A stretch of DNA of 21,192 bases from a virus. Position 1 is the first letter of the stretch; the number at the start of each line of letters is the position of its first letter. The DNA lies in the IMG/VR virus record IMGVR_UViG_3300028581_000286, positions 1 to 21,192 of that record; one strand, written 5' to 3'. Both the position numbers and the translations under genes were made by a program. This document shows positions 7,357-15,462 of the stretch, piece after piece. The notes under the pieces are model-generated. The model searched no databases, had not been told where the DNA came from, and saw only the letters and a list, made by a program, of their open reading frames with translations.

Positions 7357-7718
7357 TATAGTTCCCTTAATACCCTAACTACATTATCATTTAATGGAAT
7401 TTCAACCAACTCTTCTTCTTTAAGATAATTGAGATACACTAGGAATGTTTTTAACATTGGCCAGTGAGACTTATCTATCTTATAGAACATCATTTTGTTT
7501 GAAGCTTTAATGCCAAAGATATTATATAAAATAATTAAATGATTTAAAATTAATCGTTCCTGTAAATCACCTTGTTCTTGCCTTTTAAATAGTCGCTTTA
7601 AATATTTAAATCGATTTAAGTCATCATAGAACTCTTCAGTAGAAGTACACTGAGGGTTGCTATAGTGCCTTGAAGCATATAGCAAAAAGTTTTCATCGTT
7701 TAATTCATTGAACAACAT
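7356..7718 (-). CDS. Conserved phage protein (DUF7207-like)
   Basis: A 120-residue helical protein (NENFLLYASRHY, EEFYDDLNRFKYLKRLF, RLILNHLIILYNIFG, WPMLKTFLVYLNYL). The pattern matches a short conserved protein of marine T4-like phages that I recall as DUF7207; function unknown. It is the first gene after an 81-bp gap that contains a hairpin and a late-promoter-like motif, so it probably starts the late unit that runs through the spanins. Confidence 0.75.
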   Translation of the reverse strand: MLFNELNDENFLLYASRHYSNPQCTSTEEFYDDLNRFKYLKRLFKRQEQGDLQERLILNHLIILYNIFGIKASNKMMFYKIDKSHWPMLKTFLVYLNYLKEEELVEIPLNDNVVRVLREL

Positions 7719-7743
7719 ATGGTTCGCCTATTATATAGTGTAA

Positions 7744-7775
7744 GGGTTACTGATAAGTTTATTTATCAATAACCC
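7744..7775. repeat. Hairpin overlapping a late-promoter-like motif
   Basis: A 13-bp inverted repeat (GGGTTACTGATAA and TTATCAATAACCC, one G-T type mismatch) with a 6-nt loop. There is no T-tract on either side, so a simple intrinsic terminator is unlikely. It overlaps the GATAAATA motif and could influence promoter use, protect RNA ends or act as a transcript boundary after the 732-residue gene. Confidence 0.6.
7760..7767 (-). promoter_or_regulatory. Possible late promoter (GATAAATA)
   Basis: It matches the relaxed T4-family late consensus NATAAATA, 41 nt upstream of the gene starting at 7718. Position in a non-coding gap supports it; the first base differs from the T4 consensus. Confidence 0.4.
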
Positions 7776-7799
7776 CGCGAACACTTACTACATTAAATT

Positions 7800-9998
7800 T
7801 TACTTACGAAAATCTTTTAAAGTCTTCATTTTAGATTCACCTTTGTGATTATCGCCAGGACGCGCTGGTGCTTGAGACTTAACGCCACACTCTGGTTTAG
7901 TCTTATATGGCGTTGCAGTTACATCAACCTGATAGTCAGATTCAATATGTTTAGCAACCCAATCAACTTCTGCAGGCGCACGAGGAGCTAGTTCACCATC
8001 ATCCTCTCCTTTGCCACCTTCAAACCCACGCTTGATTTTGTCATTAGAAGCTTTTACAACCTTGGTATTCACCATTGCTTCTTCTAGTTCAATCTGTTGA
8101 TCGACTAATTCAAACTCTTCAGCAAAAGATTGAAATTCTTCATCGCTCAATTGTTCAATAAACAAATCTAGCTCTTCTTCTGATGCCTCAAGCAAAGCAT
8201 CCCAATTCCATTCCATAGATTCCTTTGTTAAGCGATCAACCGCTTTACTAATATTCTTTGTACGTTTAATAGCACCTGAACGAACTTTATTAATGTCATC
8301 CTGTGATGCGCCAACTGCTTTTCTCATACTATCACGTGCATCGGATTGACCAGACATGTGGCGATTTGTATAACGATCTACTTCATCTGCATCTGCTTGC
8401 TTTTTAGCAATTGCAGCGCCTTTATTTGCCATATCGCTTGAAGCTTTCTTAACATATGATCCAAGAGTGGATTTTGACAATTCATCTAATGATTCCTCTT
8501 TCAATGAAGATAGATGTTTATCTAAACTGGCAAACTTATTTGTACTGTCACCAGTAGCTTTAGTTCCTTTATGATTCCATTCACCATAACGGTTAATAGA
8601 AATCTCACCATGTTTTGGGTGTTTCATTCCAGCACCATAAGTGGTTCTGTTGAATTCCATACTGTGTTTCTTAGCAATAGCACCAAGATTATCATCCTCT
8701 TCATCTAACGCTTCTTCTTTTGTTAACTTATCGGTCGGTCTATAAACTGCTTTACCTAAACCTATTGCTCGTTTACTCATTACAGCTTGATGTTTTGCAA
8801 ATTGTTTTTTATCGCCATCACCATACGTTCCGTGATGCGCTTGCATGCCTTGCCCTGCTATAGTTTGCTGGGCATTAGCTTTCTTAACATATGATCCAAG
8901 AGTACTCTTTGACAATTCATCTAACGCTTCTTCTTTTAAGTTATATTTCTTTTTATACCAATCAGGTGAACCACTGGTTTTTCTAAAATGTCTAACGGTT
9001 GCAGAATCATTCGCCTGGTCACGGTACTTATTCTCAGCCGTTGTGTTGTGAGATTTCATTGCTTCAGCTGCTTTATGTGCATCTTTAGCAATATGTTCCA
9101 ACTCAGCATTAGTTTTTCTATGGTACTCATGGCCTTCAAGTGGATGTCGTTGTGATGGACGACCTTCTTGAACAACTTCTTCTTTAAGTTCACCATTTAT
9201 CCAATGGTCGGCATGAACACCGTTTAATTTTAATTCTAACTTGGCTGCATGTACTTTATCAGCAGCAACTTTAAAATAAGTGGACTTGTCGCTTTGGCCA
9301 TTATGTTTTGCACCATGTTTTTTCAAGATATTACCAATCATTTCGTGGCGATATGGATGTGAATGTGGAATTGCTAGTTCATGTGTCTCAGATTCATTAA
9401 CAACTGACTCTTTAAATACGTGTGGATGAAGATCTTTTGCTTCTGTTGAATCGTTACTATAGTGATTCAATACAGCTTTCTTAACATTTGCTTTTGGACC
9501 ATGATAAGACAACTCATCACTACCATGATACTTAGTGCTTACACCATGTGTCTTCTTCATATAATCAGCGTGATCTTTCTTTTCGCTGTCTGATGATAAG
9601 CCATGTTGTGCATTACCTGAAGAAGTTTCTTCACTGAGTTCTGTTTCTTCTTTACGAAGAAGTTTAAAATCGTGTCCATCAAGCTTACCATTCTTATTCT
9701 TATCAAGCTTGTGTTGGTTACCCTTTAAAGCTTCAGACATTTTAGAAGTCTTTGTCTTAACTTTCATTGAGCCATTATCAGTTTTGCCTTCGTCATCATA
9801 TTCACCTTCATCTTCTTCGTCGTCTTCGCATTTCTTACCCGACTTAGAAACATCAGACTTATTTGATGTAGTAATTTCTATTGCTTCAGACTTACCAGCT
9901 TTGCATTTAGCTTCGGCTAGTTCCTGAGGTGTTTTATTTGTTTCGAGCATACTCAAATATATTTGAGCCAGACTCATCGTTTTTTCGTCAAATGACAT
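7800..9998 (-). CDS. Large modular repeat protein, probable internal head protein
   Basis: A 732-residue low-complexity modular protein. After an acidic stretch (57-70) comes an EF-hand-like loop, D99-x-N-x-N-G-x-L-D-x-x-D110. Two copies of an about 70-90 residue module begin LDELSKSTLGSYVKKA (359-374 and 504-519) and end near KAV..TDKLTKEE or KAVDRLTKES. Linkers carry sites of the form L/I-x-E such as LLEA (602-605) and LEEA (638-641), like those cut by T4 prohead protease gp21. Many His/Lys-rich segments lie between. The C-terminus is MKTLKDFRK, itself like a capsid-targeting start. AGGAG precedes the ATG. I infer a structural or packaged protein; no enzymatic domain is recognised. Confidence 0.82.
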   Translation of the reverse strand: MSFDEKTMSLAQIYLSMLETNKTPQELAEAKCKAGKSEAIEITTSNKSDVSKSGKKCEDDEEDEGEYDDEGKTDNGSMKVKTKTSKMSEALKGNQHKLDKNKNGKLDGHDFKLLRKEETELSEETSSGNAQHGLSSDSEKKDHADYMKKTHGVSTKYHGSDELSYHGPKANVKKAVLNHYSNDSTEAKDLHPHVFKESVVNESETHELAIPHSHPYRHEMIGNILKKHGAKHNGQSDKSTYFKVAADKVHAAKLELKLNGVHADHWINGELKEEVVQEGRPSQRHPLEGHEYHRKTNAELEHIAKDAHKAAEAMKSHNTTAENKYRDQANDSATVRHFRKTSGSPDWYKKKYNLKEEALDELSKSTLGSYVKKANAQQTIAGQGMQAHHGTYGDGDKKQFAKHQAVMSKRAIGLGKAVYRPTDKLTKEEALDEEDDNLGAIAKKHSMEFNRTTYGAGMKHPKHGEISINRYGEWNHKGTKATGDSTNKFASLDKHLSSLKEESLDELSKSTLGSYVKKASSDMANKGAAIAKKQADADEVDRYTNRHMSGQSDARDSMRKAVGASQDDINKVRSGAIKRTKNISKAVDRLTKESMEWNWDALLEASEEELDLFIEQLSDEEFQSFAEEFELVDQQIELEEAMVNTKVVKASNDKIKRGFEGGKGEDDGELAPRAPAEVDWVAKHIESDYQVDVTATPYKTKPECGVKSQAPARPGDNHKGESKMKTLKDFRK
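8442..8468 (-). repeat. Direct repeat, copy 1 (27 bp)
   Basis: A perfect 27-bp direct repeat with 8877-8903, coding for part of the STLGSYVKKA module start. Similarity continues with mismatches for about 35 more bases. It shows that the module was duplicated within the 732-residue gene. Confidence 0.9.
8877..8903 (-). repeat. Direct repeat, copy 2 (27 bp)
   Basis: Second copy of the repeat at 8442-8468. A more diverged relative lies at about 10730-10790 in the neighbouring 533-residue gene. Confidence 0.9.
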
Positions 9999-10024
9999 TG
10001 AGTATCTCCTGTTAAATTGTTAAA

Positions 10025-10384
10025 TTATTTTGCAACGCCGATGGACATTGCTGCAGCTGCTACTACAACTGAAACTGCAGCGCCTACAACAAGCCAAAAG
10101 AATTTTGAAAGGGTTTTTACATCTGCTACATTTGATTCAGACTTTACTTCTAACATATGAATCTTAGTACTATTGGCAATTATTGCTTCTTTAATATCTT
10201 TAGTATCTTGCATAAGAATAGCAATTTTCTCTTCAGCACGTGCTAATGAAATTACAGCATCTGCTAACTGATCCAGCTTTTCTTCAATTCTATTCATACG
10301 TTGGTTATTCGTACGAGCCTCTTCATTATGACTATCAAGTTTATGTGATAGAGATTCAAGTTCTTTTAGAGTTGTGTTTGCCAT
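10025..10384 (-). CDS. Coiled-coil protein with C-terminal membrane anchor
   Basis: A 119-residue protein. Residues about 5-92 are a charged heptad-like helix (ELESLSHKLDSHNEEA, RIEEKLDQLADAVISL). Residues 95-117 form one strong transmembrane helix (FFWLVVGAAVSVVVAAAAMS). This layout resembles haemolysin XhlA-like and other small phage membrane proteins, including some linked to lysis, but no diagnostic motif is seen. It lies between the two large modular proteins, with GGGTAAC as a possible ribosome binding site. It could be a holin-type, superinfection or virion membrane-contact protein. Confidence 0.75.
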   Translation of the reverse strand: MANTTLKELESLSHKLDSHNEEARTNNQRMNRIEEKLDQLADAVISLARAEEKIAILMQDTKDIKEAIIANSTKIHMLEVKSESNVADVKTLSKFFWLVVGAAVSVVVAAAAMSIGVAK

Positions 10385-10410
10385 CTTTGTTACCCTAAGA
10401 TTGATGTTGT

Positions 10411-10418
10411 TATTTATT
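10411..10418 (-). promoter_or_regulatory. Possible late promoter (AATAAATA)
   Basis: NATAAATA motif 26 nt upstream of the coiled-coil membrane gene, overlapping the end of the 533-residue gene. A weak call because the region is AT-rich and the first base is non-consensus. Confidence 0.35.
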
Positions 10419-12015
10419 CTTCTTCTTTACCTGCTGCCTTAAGACGGAATGCTTTACGCACATCGGCATCCATTACACGGTCAACTGAAAGAATTGAATC
10501 TGCTTTTTTAATAATTTTTCTCAAATTCTGTTTTACTTCACTAGGACTTGCTGAAGTAATATACATTGTAGGTAATCCCTCAACTTCAACTTTGTAACTA
10601 GCATCTTCTGACATACGAGTTCTTTTTGCTTGAGCTGTCATTTTATCTGAAGCTTTTACAACACCATCAAATCTTTTATCGGCCTTTTTATCTTGCCCAG
10701 CTTTATCAAGTGCATGTACACTTGGCACTGCTTTATCTACATAACTTGCAAGAGTCTTATTTGATAATTCGTTTAAATCTTCTTTCATATAAGCATCATA
10801 CTTATTCTTCAAATGCTGTTGAGCTCTTGCATGAGCATCTTTACCATGTGTTGCACGACTAAAGGTTGCTTTTGTTTGTCCAGTATTGCCAAGGACTTCA
10901 TAGTTACCCTTGCCATCAGATGATACGTAAGGTTTTTGCTTACCCTTCATACGATCAGGCACAACAGATTCTTTAGTATCTTTCTTCTTTGCTACTTGTT
11001 GGCGAATAGCATTACGAGCTAAGTCACGAGCACGAGACATTGGTGTATGAATAGCACCAGATTTATCTTTTACGTTGCTAGGCGTCTTAGTATATGGACC
11101 ATCGAATGGAACAGTTGACTCAGTACGAACTGCTTTAGCCATCTTATCTTTAATCTTGTTCATGTAATTCTGATGAACTTTAACTGCATCATGGTCACCA
11201 TTCTTATTTGCTGCAATAGCTTTTTCTGAGTGACGAGCCAATGCTGCTCTTAATTGATTAACGTTATTCGTTGCTTCATCTAGATCTTCTTTTATTTGTA
11301 CAACAGAATGGAGCACATCGTCTTTTCCATCTTTGCGTTGTAATCTGCTAACACTTGCATGTTTTTTAGCAGCTTCTAAACTTTTATGATTGAAATCCAT
11401 CATATGAGCTACTTTACCAGTATCCGGATCATGATATGTAGCACGATAACGATTTGGATAATTGTTTGCTTCATCTAGATCGGTTTCTTCATTACGCGCT
11501 TTTGCTAAGTTAGCTGGAGCAGAAATAGAATCTTTACGTGGACCTTTTACATCAGCAACTGTAAGTGGTTTCTCACCCTTTTGCTTACGTAGATAAGCAG
11601 GAACATCTGACTTATTAACATTTTCTTTCATAGATTCTTTTTCCGAGGTTGATTCGTTTGATGCTTGATAACTCTTTTCATGATGAGCGTCTGCTTTATC
11701 TGAATGCGCTTGAGCAAGTGAGTTTTGGCCAAGTTGTGAATGGTAATTAGCCATTGAATCGTGATGACGTGCCATGTGAGCGTGATATTGCTCTTTATTA
11801 CCCTTAGCTAAAGTAGCCTTTTCTTTATGACCTTGAGCAATATCCCAATGCTTATCTGCGTTGCCACGACCTTCATTTATATCGATTTCTTCACGCATTG
11901 ATTTATACTTATCTAACATATCTTTGTTTTTATATTTAGCAACAAGCGAAGGTGTACCCATATCTCCAGCACCATTCTCTTCACTTATATTGCGAATTTT
12001 AAAAAAGTCTTTCAT
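10414..12015 (-). CDS. Second modular repeat protein, probable internal head protein
   Basis: A 533-residue hydrophilic protein built of short blocks. A His-rich helical block (about 52-118) is followed by linkers DLDEA (179-183) and DLDEA (244-248), with INEG at 46-49. All three fit the I/L-x-E then A/G/S pattern of T4 prohead protease sites. Residues 413-428 (DLNELSNKTLASYVDK) are a diverged copy of the module in the 732-residue protein, and a beta-rich end block (YKVEVEGLPTMYITSA) follows. The start MKDFFKIRNISEENG is a weak capsid-targeting-like tag. AAGGA lies upstream, and the ATG overlaps the upstream stop. No enzyme domain is recognised. Confidence 0.82.
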   Translation of the reverse strand: MKDFFKIRNISEENGAGDMGTPSLVAKYKNKDMLDKYKSMREEIDINEGRGNADKHWDIAQGHKEKATLAKGNKEQYHAHMARHHDSMANYHSQLGQNSLAQAHSDKADAHHEKSYQASNESTSEKESMKENVNKSDVPAYLRKQKGEKPLTVADVKGPRKDSISAPANLAKARNEETDLDEANNYPNRYRATYHDPDTGKVAHMMDFNHKSLEAAKKHASVSRLQRKDGKDDVLHSVVQIKEDLDEATNNVNQLRAALARHSEKAIAANKNGDHDAVKVHQNYMNKIKDKMAKAVRTESTVPFDGPYTKTPSNVKDKSGAIHTPMSRARDLARNAIRQQVAKKKDTKESVVPDRMKGKQKPYVSSDGKGNYEVLGNTGQTKATFSRATHGKDAHARAQQHLKNKYDAYMKEDLNELSNKTLASYVDKAVPSVHALDKAGQDKKADKRFDGVVKASDKMTAQAKRTRMSEDASYKVEVEGLPTMYITSASPSEVKQNLRKIIKKADSILSVDRVMDADVRKAFRLKAAGKEEE

Positions 12016-13241
12016 TTTGTTTTGTCCTTAAGTCCTACGAATGAGCTAAAACTACGATGTTCAAATGCTACACGTTTCTTTGCCATTTTAACTTCTTTAT
12101 CCATTGCTTTTTGAAGTTTTTTGGTAGTTATACCTTGGTCAAATGGTTGAGCCCCGACTACTTCGTCAGGCCTGCTTTTATCGACAACATCAACATCTCC
12201 ATCAACGTCTATATCTTTATGAATTACACTATGCTGCATTGCATGTTTAAAATTAGGCTGAAGAAGATGGTGTCTAACTGAACCAACATCTTCTTCAACA
12301 TCTTTATCGTCCGGCTTAGAATTCTTAAACCGAACTGCGTGGGCGCGAACCTTACGACCCGATGGAGTAACTCTTACATCAGCGCTAGAGATTACATCAA
12401 CACCTTCACTCATTTCTTCTAATTTCTCAACTGCATCTAACCATTTACGCATCTTACGTCCATCATGCATTTCAACCAATACATAATTTGAACCAAGATT
12501 AATAATCCGGCCAACTTCGCCCGATTCTTTGATGATTACTTCATCGTCTACACCATAGAGACTTCCTGCAACATATGCTTCACGAGTCTCGGATACTGAT
12601 TGTAGTTGAAGATGACTACGGAAGTCATGAGATTCTTTTAATCCCATACCCGTACGAATATCATTAAAGAGTTGTTTTGTTTCTTTGAATCCTGAAGGGA
12701 TTCCTTTTGAGAATATTTGGAAGTCGTTTTCAAAAGCTGCAGCACGCAACTTTGAAGCAGACATACCTGTTGCACCATCAGCATCAGGATCTCGTTCACC
12801 TGCAGAGATAATGTTTACACCACCGTCAAAATTATAAAAGCCATGACGACCTTTTACGCCATTATACTTTGAGCAGAGTGCTTCATATTCTGGTACACGA
12901 TCTGAACCAGCAATAAGGTTAACCTTTGTATATCCTTCATCGTATAACTTTGTTAAAATATCAAACATTGTTTTGATCTTAGGATCAAGTACAATTGAAC
13001 GTGCATGGCGTGGAAACATCTTACGCATGTACTTAACTTTAGTAGTATACTCTAATGGATTTTTCTTTGAATCAGTTGTTTGAGTTGCGTATATTCTATA
13101 CGTAGAACCTCTTGCAACTTTTGCAGTTGCCTCAAGTAACTTTTCATGTCCAATTGTTGGAGGATTAAATCGACCCCAAGCAAAGGTGACTTCTTTTGTT
13201 GCTTCAGTTACATACGCCGTAAACGATTTAAATTGATTCAT
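12012..13241 (-). CDS. Cytidylyltransferase-like nucleotidyltransferase with capsid-type tag
   Basis: A 409-residue protein. The start MNQFKSFTAYVTEA is the shared F-K-x-F tag. Residues 18-170 form an HxGH-superfamily nucleotidyltransferase: GRFNPPTIGH (23-32, with Thr for the first His as in CoaD-type enzymes) and SASKLRAAA (161-169), equivalent to the ISxTxxR motif. Residues 228-272 look like a small beta barrel (VDDEVIIKESGEVGRI, NYVLVEMHDGRKM). Residues 343-354 (DIDVDGDVDVVD) are a perfect EF-hand-type calcium loop. It would transfer a nucleotide from NTP to an unknown acceptor. No Shine-Dalgarno is visible; it starts 11 nt after the upstream stop, so it may depend on coupling. Confidence 0.85.
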   Translation of the reverse strand: MNQFKSFTAYVTEATKEVTFAWGRFNPPTIGHEKLLEATAKVARGSTYRIYATQTTDSKKNPLEYTTKVKYMRKMFPRHARSIVLDPKIKTMFDILTKLYDEGYTKVNLIAGSDRVPEYEALCSKYNGVKGRHGFYNFDGGVNIISAGERDPDADGATGMSASKLRAAAFENDFQIFSKGIPSGFKETKQLFNDIRTGMGLKESHDFRSHLQLQSVSETREAYVAGSLYGVDDEVIIKESGEVGRIINLGSNYVLVEMHDGRKMRKWLDAVEKLEEMSEGVDVISSADVRVTPSGRKVRAHAVRFKNSKPDDKDVEEDVGSVRHHLLQPNFKHAMQHSVIHKDIDVDGDVDVVDKSRPDEVVGAQPFDQGITTKKLQKAMDKEVKMAKKRVAFEHRSFSSFVGLKDKTK

Positions 13242-13252
13242 AATATAGTGTG

Positions 13253-13669
13253 TTATGCTTGTGGTAACGGAGTTGTATTTGCAGTAGTTTTCTTATTGCC
13301 AGAGTGGCGTTGTAAATCTAGTTTACGAAGACGAGGAATAAGTTTTGTTGCTAAACGAGCAATACCTGCTTTACGCTTTGCAATAATCTTTTCATATTGA
13401 GCGCGTTGGCTATATGGTAGATCAGATTTTTCTTTATTTTTAAGGATACGCTTTAGCATAAGCTTACGAGCCATACGCATTGCTCGACGCTTAAGTACTT
13501 CTTGAGAAGCAGTGTGGCGTTCAGCGCGCTTTCTTCCCATTGAAATTTTGGCCTTGCTGCGGCGCATTGACTGCTTACGTGCTAGTCGTTGTTGGGTATT
13601 CAACACTTCGTCAATTTGACTAGTTGTATCGCCCGATGCTTCTTCGCAGAATTGTTTGAAACTTCCCAT
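13253..13669 (-). CDS. Very basic protein with capsid-type tag
   Basis: A 138-residue protein beginning MGSFKQFCEEASGD, the shared tag. The remainder is dominated by Arg and Lys in helical stretches (RLARKQSMRRSKAKISMGRK, RRAMRMARKLMLKRILKNKE, KRKAGIARLATKLIPRLRKL). Such charge suits nucleic-acid binding, for example an internal head protein that lies on packaged DNA, as T4 internal proteins do. Similar basic proteins occur near capsid-type genes in marine T4-like phages. It is the first gene after a late promoter at 13740. Confidence 0.8.
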   Translation of the reverse strand: MGSFKQFCEEASGDTTSQIDEVLNTQQRLARKQSMRRSKAKISMGRKRAERHTASQEVLKRRAMRMARKLMLKRILKNKEKSDLPYSQRAQYEKIIAKRKAGIARLATKLIPRLRKLDLQRHSGNKKTTANTTPLPQA

Positions 13670-13739
13670 TTTTGTTCGCTCTTTCCATTAGGGTAAGGTA
13701 ATATACCTAGCCTATTACAATATGTATTTTACTCAAGGT

Positions 13740-13747
13740 TATTTATA
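13740..13747 (-). promoter_or_regulatory. T4-type late promoter
   Basis: An exact TATAAATA on the minus strand in a non-coding gap, with the start of the basic tagged protein about 70 nt downstream. Position and exact match make it one of the best late-promoter calls here. The rest of the 266-bp gap (13670-13935) holds only a weak 43-codon frame and nothing else I can support. Confidence 0.7.
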
Positions 13748-13935
13748 CATAGTCAACTTTTATCTTTTAAAGGCACAGAAACCCACCCTTTCCAACTACG
13801 GTTTTTGCATTCAGACAAGTATGGTATATTCATTTCTTTACACCACGGTTTAAGGTTTAATACTATAACCAATATAACCTTCACTTAAAAATTTGTATGC
13901 GATTTTCTTTTTACCCAGTATACGTAAAACATATG

Positions 13936-15171
13936 TTAAGAGCTCCAACCTTTCAGTATGTCAGCGCTGAAATTCGCCTTACTAAATTCCATACGATCTA
14001 CAATCTTAACTGCTCCACCGGTCATATGGTCTATAGCAACGAATCCTTCAACACCAGTAGTCTTAAATCCAGTGGTTGTTTTTAAGAATGTTTTAATATG
14101 ACCTGCTTCATTCATCTTATCAATAACCATTTGTTTAGCATCAACAATTAAATTTGATAAATCGAAAATGTTAACAATCTCTGAACGAGAATGAATCTTA
14201 AAGAATTGCATTACTGCATCTCTCTTAGCAGTCCATTGTTGTTTAGATTTATCAGTCTTCTTTGAATCAATTTCTTTCTGATACTTATCACGGATATATT
14301 CAATCAATCCTGCAACGTGAGAAGTTGTATTTGTAATCTTTTCACCTGCTCGAACCTTAGTATTATTATAGGTCTTTACGAGAGTGAGAAGATCAGAGTC
14401 ATTAGAGATGTAATCAATAGTGCGGCCGTTAATGTTTCTAAAAAGTGTACCTGCTTTTGAGAGGATAGCCGTAAGTCGTTTAGTTTCTGCTTTCGTGAAC
14501 GTAGCCGTTCCAGAATAGTCTTTATAGTTTGCATCATCCATCCATATCGTAGTAACATCATTAAACTTATCAGTGATTGTTTTACCAAACGTAGCCTTCA
14601 TTGTCTCAAATGAAGAACCAGTATATGTAGTATGCCAAACAACACCAATTTTAGAAGAACGAATCTTTTTGCCTAACTCAGAATCATATGGTACTGCATA
14701 TAAAATAGTATTAGGATGGAAGGTAATATATTTTTGACCATCAATCGTTTCTTCTTTTGTATCAGAAGTAAACATTAAGTCGCCTTGATAAACACCTGAC
14801 TTAATACCTAACTTACTGAATTCCGATAAAGCAATCTTTAACTTTTCAGCAAGATCACCAGTTGTATCTGCATCAACTTCTGAAGCTTTCTTATATATCT
14901 TTGGCGACTTATTAAACACGCCTTTCTTTGCAACAAAGAATTTACCATCGCTTGGATCTATACCTGCAAAAATAGCAGGCGCACCATCCCATTTCACTGT
15001 TGCAGTAACTTTATTATTACTTGATCCTGCTAACATATCACGAAGATCTTGTAAAAAATTAATGGCTCGACGCATGCCGGTAACGCCTTCGTCAAAAACT
15101 AAATCTTCAACGTGAGTCATATGAAGATTCTTTTCTTCCTTGAGTTCAACGAAGCTTTTGAATTCCATCAT
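13936..15171 (-). CDS. Ligase-like nucleotidyltransferase with capsid-type tag (DUF6267-like)
   Basis: A 411-residue protein. The start MMEFKSFVELKEEKN is the shared tag. Residues 56-66 (TATVKWDGAPA) contain K60-W-D-G, motif I of ATP-dependent DNA/RNA ligases and capping enzymes, with Lys as the site of nucleotide attachment. FFVAKKGVFNKSPKI and SGVYQGDLMFT follow where motifs Ia/III-like elements would be. I recall this as DUF6267 in marine phages. The frame runs 5 codons further upstream, into the previous gene; the ATG at 15171 lies 2 nt past that gene's stop. Substrate unknown: nick or RNA sealing, or nucleotidylation of a protein or small molecule. Confidence 0.82.
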   Translation of the reverse strand: MMEFKSFVELKEEKNLHMTHVEDLVFDEGVTGMRRAINFLQDLRDMLAGSSNNKVTATVKWDGAPAIFAGIDPSDGKFFVAKKGVFNKSPKIYKKASEVDADTTGDLAEKLKIALSEFSKLGIKSGVYQGDLMFTSDTKEETIDGQKYITFHPNTILYAVPYDSELGKKIRSSKIGVVWHTTYTGSSFETMKATFGKTITDKFNDVTTIWMDDANYKDYSGTATFTKAETKRLTAILSKAGTLFRNINGRTIDYISNDSDLLTLVKTYNNTKVRAGEKITNTTSHVAGLIEYIRDKYQKEIDSKKTDKSKQQWTAKRDAVMQFFKIHSRSEIVNIFDLSNLIVDAKQMVIDKMNEAGHIKTFLKTTTGFKTTGVEGFVAIDHMTGGAVKIVDRMEFSKANFSADILKGWSS

Positions 15172-15173
15172 GT

Positions 15174-15455
15174 TTAGCAATTCCATTTACGTAAGGCTAG
15201 TGCTTTACGAGTTGGACGTCCTTTTTCATCTTTCATTGGACCTTCCATACCACCCATTCGTGCACAGAAAGACTTACGACGATTTGCTGCTTTACTTCCT
15301 GCTTTTAATTTTGATGGAGGGGTAGTGACTGGGGCTTGTAAATTACCACCTTTAGCATTGTATGCATCGCGGCCTTTTTGAGTTAAGCCACCAGTAGAAG
15401 ACTTATGTCCCTTGGCATCAACTGCGGCTTCTGTAAATTGTTTAAATGTATACAT
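15174..15455 (-). CDS. DUF6321-like small protein with capsid-type tag
   Basis: A 93-residue protein. It begins MYTFKQFTEAAVDAKG, the shared tag, with F-T-E-A-A resembling the T4 internal-protein cleavage site I-A-E-A. The body contains GGLTQKGRDAYNAKGG, APVTTPPSKLKAGSKAA and NRRKSFCARMGGM, and ends ALRKWNC; I recall this as DUF6321 in marine phages. The ATG at 15455 has AGGAAG upstream. The frame runs further 5' into the preceding gene, but without support. Small and basic, with invariant-looking Cys residues; function unknown. Confidence 0.85.
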   Translation of the reverse strand: MYTFKQFTEAAVDAKGHKSSTGGLTQKGRDAYNAKGGNLQAPVTTPPSKLKAGSKAANRRKSFCARMGGMEGPMKDEKGRPTRKALALRKWNC

Positions 15456-15462
15456 TATCTTC

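Noticed and set aside
13753-13884. A 43-codon minus-strand frame starting GTG (MKVILVIVLNLKPWCKEMN...) in the 13670-13935 gap
   Set aside because: No ribosome binding site, no recognised family, and it runs toward the late promoter. An inner ATG gives only 26 residues. Not enough support to call a gene.
15172-15186. Upstream start of the ligase-like protein (MELLN)
   Set aside because: It lies within the end of the DUF6321-like gene; the next ATG pair directly precedes the shared tag and fits better.
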